The notes beneath the pieces are model-generated. The model saw only the letters and a list, made by a program, of their open reading frames with translations. It was not told the origin of the DNA and made no database searches. A DNA stretch of 64,000 nucleotides from Phoronis australis (lineage: Eukaryota > Phoronida > Phoronidae), in assembly GCA_002633005.1 (NCBI GenBank), contig NMRA01000179.1, positions 689,274 to 753,273 of the forward strand, written 5' to 3'. Positions 35,801-44,800 of this stretch are shown here, in pieces (position 1 is the first letter of the stretch; each line of letters starts with the position of its first letter). The translations under genes were made by a program, and so were the position numbers.

Positions 35801-38800
35801 CGATCTTGTCTAGGTATTCATTTTATTGACGGCAATTTTCAGTTCCACTGCCTGTCGTCAGATCAGCCTGCAACGTATGTGGAGCTGTTACCAGCTTCGC
35901 GTATACGTCAAATAAACGGCCATCTACAAAAGGACAGTGAGGAAGAGCGCAGAGAAGCGGTTGTAGGAGGGGAACTTGTTACAGAAGGACCTGAAACAAC
36001 TCGAGAAGGAAGCGTTTAAACGAGAACAACCCGCCTTTCTTAGCAAGGATTAGTTGAGCAACTTCTACAGCCCACTTGTAGATGGATGGAAAAATGTTGG
36101 CGGTGACTTTCGCATCATTTCGTTCACTGGAGAACAAATGCATCCTGCGTACATTCCACAGGTTCAAGTCGAAACAGAGCCAGATGACAACGGTGGCGAT
36201 GCTAAGACATGATGGTATAGAGTGATGTGGACAAAGATCATGATCTTCTACCGAGAAAAATGAATCGTCTGGCAAAGAAAGTGACGACCATCACGAACTA
36301 GATGGTTGCAGTTACACTAGAACAGAGCAAATTACCTTTTGGATTTCAGTTTAATCACATGAACAAATAGTCATGCATCACAATCCCGTGTACTGCCACT
36401 AGACGTGATTCAACTAGCTCAGCTTTAACCTAAATTCAGCTTAGTGTCCCCAAGGGTATTTTATGATTCCGTTTTTTTACACTTGTATTTGAGAGTAAGC
36501 CGTCAATTGGTAGTTCATTAATAAGTTTTGTTATTAATAACACCCGAATGTTTCATGTCTATAGTTGTATTCTGTCTATAGTAGTAATCAAAATTGCATT
36601 TCCTCTTTTATAGAAGTTCATTTTTGGGCCTTCTCTTCCCTCAGGTACCAATCTGCAAACCCCAGGGAAAAGTGCGTCTTAAGTTGTGGATATGGTATCC
36701 AGAGTTACTAAACTGTCTTTTGGAAAAGAATTTTTGTTGAACTTAAAAAGTTTAATAAACAAATCGTTAATTGATCATTAATCAATTAGTGTCTGAGGGC
36801 CAACATGGAAAGTGTGAAATAATGGGGCTACCCTCATTGTAAATATTATAATAATGAATAAATAAATGAATAAACAACAAAAAAGGTTTTCATGTCATAA
36901 CTGGTATTTTTGTTCATTTGAAATGATGTTTTATCCATGGTATTAATTAAAATTTTCGCATCTCCTTTTTTATAAAGTTCATTTTTCGGGTTTTCTTATC
37001 CCCTGGGGTCAATACACCCGTCATCTTATCTGTAAATCCCAGGAAAAATCACGTCTTAAGTTGTGGATATGGTGTCCAGAGTTACTAAACTATCTTTTGG
37101 AAAAAATATTATTGCACTCAAAAGTTTAGATAAATCGTTAATTGGTCGTTAATTAATAAGTGTCTTAATTAACAACACAAATAGTTCTTCATGTCATAAC
37201 TGGTATTTTCTTCATTTGAACTAATATTATATCCACAGTAGTAATAAAAATTTTCGGATTTCCTCTTTAATACAAGTTCATTTTTGGGGTCCTCTTATCA
37301 CTTGGGGTCAAAACACCCCCCCCCCCAGTCTTATCTGTAAACCCCTTAAAAATTGCGTCTTAAGAGTGAAGTACGGCTCACAGCAGGCAAAAATGCCCAG
37401 AGGGGTGATAAACCCAATGTCACCGAATTGAACCATACTATGCATTTTAGTTACCTTTGGGATGATAAACAAAACAGTAAAGTCCAATCTCATTTTACCT
37501 TGTTTAAGGGGGAGAAATCAGGGAGCCTCTATTTTGGGGGTATGCCATGCAATGAACTCGCCGAAAATGCCTTATTTGCACTGCACAATAAAAAATATCG
37601 GCGCACGAGATCATTATCTGTTTGTAATTTTTAAATAAAGCAAGTCTTTGGCTTTACAAAGATGTTAAGCAATACTCATTAACTCTGCCGCTAAGTTAAA
37701 AATTTCATGCATAAAGTATAGAGGGGTCAGAGGTTAACAAGGCATTGCAATTTCGCCACACTTTGAGCCCGTATATCTCAGCTGGCACAACACTGACCAA
37801 CACCAGACTTTTACACAAGACGTTTCTATCTTATTGCTGTTGATTAGTACAATAAAATTTTCTGGCGCTGAACATTTTTCTATACAAATTGCAAGATTGC
37901 GACAACCACCTGAGTAGAAATTACCTTCAATACCGATACCTGTTTGGAACATTACAACACCAGTAAAGTGCATAGTTTTGATTCAAAAGTTGATTTATTA
38001 ATATTTAGTTATGTGTCATTAAGTCAGGCGCAATTTTTTAAGGTATTTTTCCTTTTTAATTAAAATTCCGCGTTTTTCGTAAACCCAGTGTCCAACAACA
38101 GGTGTCACTTTAGTGGTGGCAAAATGGTTCCGGTTGGCGAATCCTGACTTGCTGTGTTATCTGCTAGAATGATGGAGTGTGATGAAGTGTATGGAACCTC
38201 AAAAGAATGTCCTCGGCACGTGTGTGAAATCTTGATGCGGCATATAGTGAGTAGCAAACCACCGCACCTACAGACTGTGCGGCAACTGATTTTGGCGAGA
38301 GTCGGACAATTTACATATGCGTGTCACGCCTGTGTGACTGCGTCCAAGGCAAGGGCAAGACACCGGGCTCATCTTGGAATTCTGTGGAAACCATGTAGAC
38401 TCTGCAAACACCCATTTCATTATTGGTAGCTCGCGTGCCAAGCCTGAAGTGTGGATGCTGGTTGAATTGTCTAAAGTCAACTTACTTTCACAGGAACTCA
38501 ACAATGTCAATGCATTTGTGTTCTTTCCTATTGGATCTGGTGAGTACTACTACTGCTTTGTTTGAATTTGAGGTTATCACGATAGCATTGTGGCGGTAAT
38601 AGTAAGTTTTGTGGATACATGATTCAAGAACCAGTTAGCACCGCTAGAAACAACAGATGTTATTCTAATACAGTACCCTGCAAGGCAAGTTACTGATCCC
38701 TCCTTTCAGGAAGATCACAAACTGTGGGACCATGCATGTACCACAAAAATGTAACAACAGTACTTGTTTTTGAACATGTAGTATAGACAGAGCTTTTTAT

Positions 38801-41800
38801 TGTACACACTGGTGAAATTTAGTAGTCCTAAGCCTGCATCACTGTAAACAACTGATTAACAGTCTTGTGTTCCTAAGGGCAAATCAGTGATATACCTGCC
38901 CTGTCGCCGTTGTTGGAGTCTAGGCAAGCCTAGAGCTATTCAGTCCACTTACTAGTAGCCTCTTGTGTTAGTTGTAAGTTTAGTCTGAGATTATGTGCAC
39001 CTAGTGACCTGTACTTGTTGCAAGCGGAAAATGCAATATCTCATTGACTTTCACTTTTCAACAACTGATATTGTTATGCGTCTTCTTTTTAGTTCATTAC
39101 AGGAAGTATTTTTCTATAGATATATTGATGAATGCTGTAGTTATAGCATTACAAATTCCAATTTTAACTGACACCCTGCACGCTGGAATTTCTTTTCACT
39201 TCAGCTGTCAGTGAATTATGTAATTCTGGAAATCATAGCGTGTCGTTATGTTTTATGAGTACCACTATGTTGACATTTGTTGTCTGGATATGATATTCAT
39301 TTGATGTCCAAAGGAATCCAATCAAACTGGCAAAAATAAATCAAGTACCCACAGTGTTTTTTTCTTGTTGTATTTGTGGTCGTTTTACATATAACACTCC
39401 ATGGGTCAAATGAATTATCTCAACTAAAATCATTGGATCATGCCACTCAGCGGCAGTCACACCTGTGTAGTGGCTGGGCTCGGCAAAGTTCTGCAAAAAG
39501 TGTATAATTCAAGAGTGTTACAACCTGCCTGTCATTTTTCAGAAAGTAGAGCAACAAAGCAGACCCCGCAAAAACTGCACAGGCGATGAAGACGGATGAG
39601 CAGTTTTGGGAGGAAGGCTGGCTGACACTACAACAGGATAAAGGTTTCTTTTCACGCTTGGCTGCCTTGAACTACGCTGGAAAATGGTCAAATGAGGGAG
39701 ATAATGAACTTGACAGTCAGTGATGTCCAGTAATACTCCAGATTTCATCTTTGTTCGAACATTATACAATCTGTTGGGTTGTCTGAGTGATTTAACCAGT
39801 TGTTATTGATGTGATATTGTGGAAACTGAGATAAATGTAAAATGCAATATAGCAGCACTTGCTGTGATTTTGTCAGTAAAATTTAGGATGTTTAGTCAGT
39901 GTTCTGGTTGAAACTTTGCTGTCCAATTTATTTAAAGATGCTGGTATTTCAGTTTTCATCTTTCAAATTCATATTACACTCAGTCTCTCTTAACTAAAAA
40001 GCGAAGCCTTATCTGAGTGTTAACTTATGTACAAGCTTAAGGAAAGGTAGTGACTTAGGCATGCTTGAACCAATTCACTGGCATTTAGATCAAAGAACAC
40101 ATTTGCATATCTCGTTTTTCCATGCTACTTTGTACCACTTAACTGGATGACCAGTGTTAATTAAACCAGATTACAGTCACATTAAATATCATTTTCAATT
40201 TAATCTGTTCCAACATTGTTTTTGCAGAATGAGAGTTATTTGGCGTACGGTATGTGATGATGAGTAAAGAGAGGTGCCGAAGTCACCTGTATTCTGAATT
40301 GTTAACATCAGGAGTGTCATGTGTAAGCCAATTCACTGGTATTTAGATCTTTTAACACATTTAGACATCTCATGTTTTCCATGGTAGTTTGTATAAATTA
40401 ACCAGGCAATGAGTGTTAAACCAGATTCTGATCGCATTAAATGTCACTTTTTACTTTAAAGTGGTCCAAAATTGTATATATAGACTGGGGAGTTACGTAT
40501 GGGATGAGGAGGTACATGTAAGCGAGATCACCTGTATTTTGAACAACTAACATAGGAGTCTCCTATTTGAGTCAGTCCATTAGCACTTAGATCAAATACC
40601 ACATTTAGATATCTCTGATGTGATTTTACCTTAGAAAGTTGGTAGTCTTGCTATTAAAGCACCTTGAAGACTAATTAGCAGTTACAACCCAATGTGCATG
40701 AAGTTATATTTTGAACTGAGTTTCAAAGTTTATATGCTGTATATTGTTTGTCTGCTGAGAAGTCATGGAAAACATGAGCTACAATACAATACTTGTCGTG
40801 TACTTATGGACTTTATACTGAAAGCAGCCTTTATCATCCTCACTTCTTTCACATGACCTCTGCAGTGGATCATGCTTCCAACATGAAGCATTTATATAGT
40901 CAAGTAACAGCTGATCACCTGGAACAGGATACATGTACCTTTGCCCTCTGGAGGACTGGGAAGTAATATGAATTCACTCTTTAGACTTCTCACAACTAGT
41001 CACACACACTTATTCAAGTACGTTCCTCTGTGCCTCCCACTGCGCAGGTGAAGTATCTTCTCACTGGTAGCTGGTTACATGTAGTCAGCCCCCATTGCTA
41101 CTTGAAAGTCTCCCATTTTTCACTTGTGTCAATCACAGCAAAATGCGCGCAGATAACAAAATGATAACATTAGCCAGCCATACCACTTCAAAAGTGAAGT
41201 TATTGTGACATTGGCGGCTATACACTGTATAACGTCCAGGGAATGACTCTGACCAGTGGTTTTGCATTTGCCTTGCCTGTAATTGCCAATGAATCTTTCA
41301 CCTTGACACTGTCCTCCGCTTTCAACGCCCTGCATCAAAACCACTTGAAGATTCTTCAAGAAATGTTTGTTCAGACACACTCCACAGCTAACCCACAGTA
41401 AGCATCTTTGTAAACAGGACAATCACAGATAAAACCATAAATGATCTTGTTCATACAACACTGTAAGATTTGGAACGTCGCAAGTGGGGAGAGGGCAACA
41501 CGATTTTTGAAGGAAAATGTTATGAAAATGATTTGTCGGCGTTTTTTTTTTTTTTTTAGCAGTGCAAATAAGATTACTGTGCTTTGTGAAACCAGTGAGA
41601 TTTGAATTTCGACTCTCGCAAAAGGTGTCCTGCCAAAACTACTGCTATTTGCGTAGTAAGTATCCTAATTCCATGACTACGGGCACTTTTTAGAAATAAA
41701 GTAGTGTACCCTCGGTGCCTAGAAAATACGAAATTTGATGAATGATAAATTGATTCGCCGTTTGCTGGGCAACTATTAACAAATGTTCACTTTTTGTTGA

Positions 41801-44800
41801 CGTTTGTCGGCATTACTCATTGTGGTGAAATGGCGTAACCACCAGTCATTTTTGACTTCAAATGACATGAAATCCGTTCGCGCCAGGAAATTTTTTTGTC
41901 TTATTTTGTAGACCTAAAATAGCTCAACACATTGGTTGGCACTAAAATGTTCTGAAACCTGTGCCAGCTGAGATATCGGGATACGAATTTAGCCAATTTT
42001 GACAGTTTCAAAAATCACTAAAAGTACTCATCTTATGCGGCTCTAAAAACAGACAAAAAATTATCGAAATCTTTTAAATTTTCATGAATAAAGTAGTCGA
42101 AGGTCACACCTGATCAATAACACAGGTTCAATATTTCAACGTTACTTCCACTGCGTAACGTAACTGTCGGAATTTTACTAAAACTGAACTGCCGCCAGGC
42201 TGAAAACTTGTCGGAAACAAATAGTATCCATGGAAACCAAAAGGGGGCGTTTTGAAAAAAATAAAGGTGGTCTGGAGTCAGTGGGGCTAGTGTCATCTCA
42301 CAGACAAAATATAAAGAGAATCTGTGACATAGCGTTTATCACCCTCTGCCTGGTCCATTCGCGAACATGCTTTTAAGTTGTGGATATGGTGTCCAGAGTA
42401 ACTAAACTATCTTTTGGAAAAAGAATTTTTGTTGCACCTAAAAGTTTATATAAATCATTAATTGGTCATTAAATAGTAGGTTTCTTAATTAATAACCCCA
42501 AATATTTTCGTGTCTTAAGTTGCATCATTTTAATTTGGGTGGTGATTAGAATGAAATAAACTTGAAGCGAATGTTGCGCTCGAAATTTTAATTAAATGGA
42601 TTTTTGGCCCTCTTTTGGAGCCAACAGGGACCAAAGCCCAGGATTGCGCAACTTTAGACGCCCCTTTCCTTCAATGGTTGGTAATTTACAATAGAATTAT
42701 GCACTCAAGCCTTTTTGCACCCAAAAGTGTGAATAACGTTCTGCTGGCTCTCCAACTATAGTGTTTACAACAAAGACTAAAAAAGTTCTTGAAAATTGAT
42801 GCACCTAGACTAGACTGGTTCTTTATCTGGTCAATTTACTGGTTCTGGATTAAAATGGCTACTCACGTTTAAAAACGAGAACCAAAAACCAATGAAAAGA
42901 GAGGACCCAGGGAATGTTAATTTGTGTTAGTCCGATGAGGCAAAGGGATAACACAGGTACCGCTTTCGAATTATTTTGTCAATTTAATCAATGACTGTCA
43001 TCTCGGTTAACTTACAGTACGTGTAACTAAATGTACATGTAAACACCAGACCTGATGCAGGACACACCGAGCACTTGTTTACAATCGAATTTAAACCCAA
43101 ATTGCATAAACGTGTTGATCGTCTACTTTTAAGACCGTAATGTACCACAGCATGACTGATTCCACAATATGACTCTCCATACAAATGCCGAAATGAATTA
43201 TAAAACGGTAAACACGAAACTTTTGAGCAATTGACTCACTGGGCTAATACGAAGACAAAACCAGGAAAACCCTCTCGGCGTGACAGTGCATGGGCATGGG
43301 TTCGCTTTTTGCAATAAATGGATAAAAGTGGACCTACATGTATCTGCACTAAAGACTGGAATAAAAGTTGAGATCTTAGTCACTTACCTCTAATTTAAAA
43401 CTTCTTTAACTGGAAGAATAAGCGAGGGACTTGCACATTCCATACACCGTGGTTTCGCAATATGTGAATGGACACGACAGCAACACACCAGTACTCGTAT
43501 GTAGCGGCGAACGGGTGAGCGTCAGATGCGGATGCCGCACATTCGCTCCACTCGAATTTCGGAAAATAATTCAACGTTTACACCGTTCCTTCGATTTCTC
43601 TAGCCGCCGAATATTGAACACGCAACCTAGTAGGCGTACACGATAAACGCAGGCGGCGGACTAATACTACCTAGCTTCGAGAAGGAAGCGCGTTGGTTGG
43701 ATCGAGATCGACGGACTGAAGCCTCGACTCGATAACACAAAGTAAAAAATGAAATAGCGCTTTTTTCGGGCTCCAAAAAATTGCCTTTTCCCGTCTCGGG
43801 AACGAAAGGAAACGAGGGGTCGAGTAGGGACTGGTGTCCGCGCGGCCGCTTTTGAATTGTTTTTATCCGACGGACTCTTAGCCAACATCTGGGTCTCGTT
43901 TTATCGTTTTAGTATATGTAGATTAACTGAAACCAGAGCCTCGGTAATTTTTGGAATACATACACTAAATGGAAAATACACTCAAACAACTAAAACTTCG
44001 CTGAAACTCGCAGAGCTTTATCTACAGTGTACGCTTAGGAAATTATTGAATGGGAGAATAAATGTAGACTCTACGATATTTTGTTGATATTTGACGAGAA
44101 TGCTTATCATGATTTGAATGAAAACTGCAACACTTTTCTTACTGTGATATTAAAGTGAGCATTTTGAACGTGTTAGTTGAAACCCTGAAATTACATACCA
44201 CCAACTAAACCATACACCAACAAATTGAGCTCAGCCTCTGAAGTAGCGGGCGCTAGACACAGCTTCCACTTTGGATAACAATGTTTTGAGGATACATCAA
44301 ATACATATCCTACACAACGGTCTACTGTGTTACATCGCCTTGCGCATTCCTCGACATCTGATACGACTCCAGCCGTTATACTGATATCTTTGCCTCGACA
44401 GTCGCCATTTCTACCTCTGTAACCCGGAATGTTAACCAGTTCAGCTACAAGTACAGGAAGTAAACGTATTATTTCACTAGGATGCTTACAGCAAGAGTAC
44501 ATAGAATATCCAGCACTTTACGAAATTTACTGGTAGCTAATTAAACATGTCTCACGAAGGGACCATCTATAATCTCAACTTACATGTACCTCTGTTAGTC
44601 ACCATCCTACTGGGACTTTCGCAAACAACCCTCCCCCCAAATATGGTCCCACAGAAATTTGCTGAATATACATGTAGGCTTTTAATCCGACCTGTTCGAT
44701 ACTTTCGGGGCTAAAATTAAACATTTCTACGACATATGAATAGTGATAGCGAGTGCCAGATAAAGCAAGGATTATTTTACATAATGTGAAATCAAAGTCA

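Larger units (their letters stand above)
33624..42600. mobile_element. Foldback-like element with arms of tandem ~300-380 bp units
   Basis: Two units in inverted orientation (33624-34150) face three or more units in direct orientation (36536-37363, continuing at 42377-42540). Each unit contains TAACTGGTATTTTT, AAGTTCATTTTTGGGG, a GACCCC/GGGGTC pair, CTGTAAACCCCAGGAAAAAT and TTAAGTTGTGGATATGGTG.TCCAGAG. Opposed tandem arrays of this type are typical of foldback elements. The third right-hand unit is split by a 5 kb TTAA-flanked insertion. The interior 34.2-36.5 kb has a broken coding-like region. Outer limits are approximate. Confidence 0.55.

Noticed and set aside
38154-38565. Plus-strand frames with several cysteines as a zinc-finger gene
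   Set aside because: No recognisable finger spacing; kept only as unassigned frames within the TTAA-flanked element.
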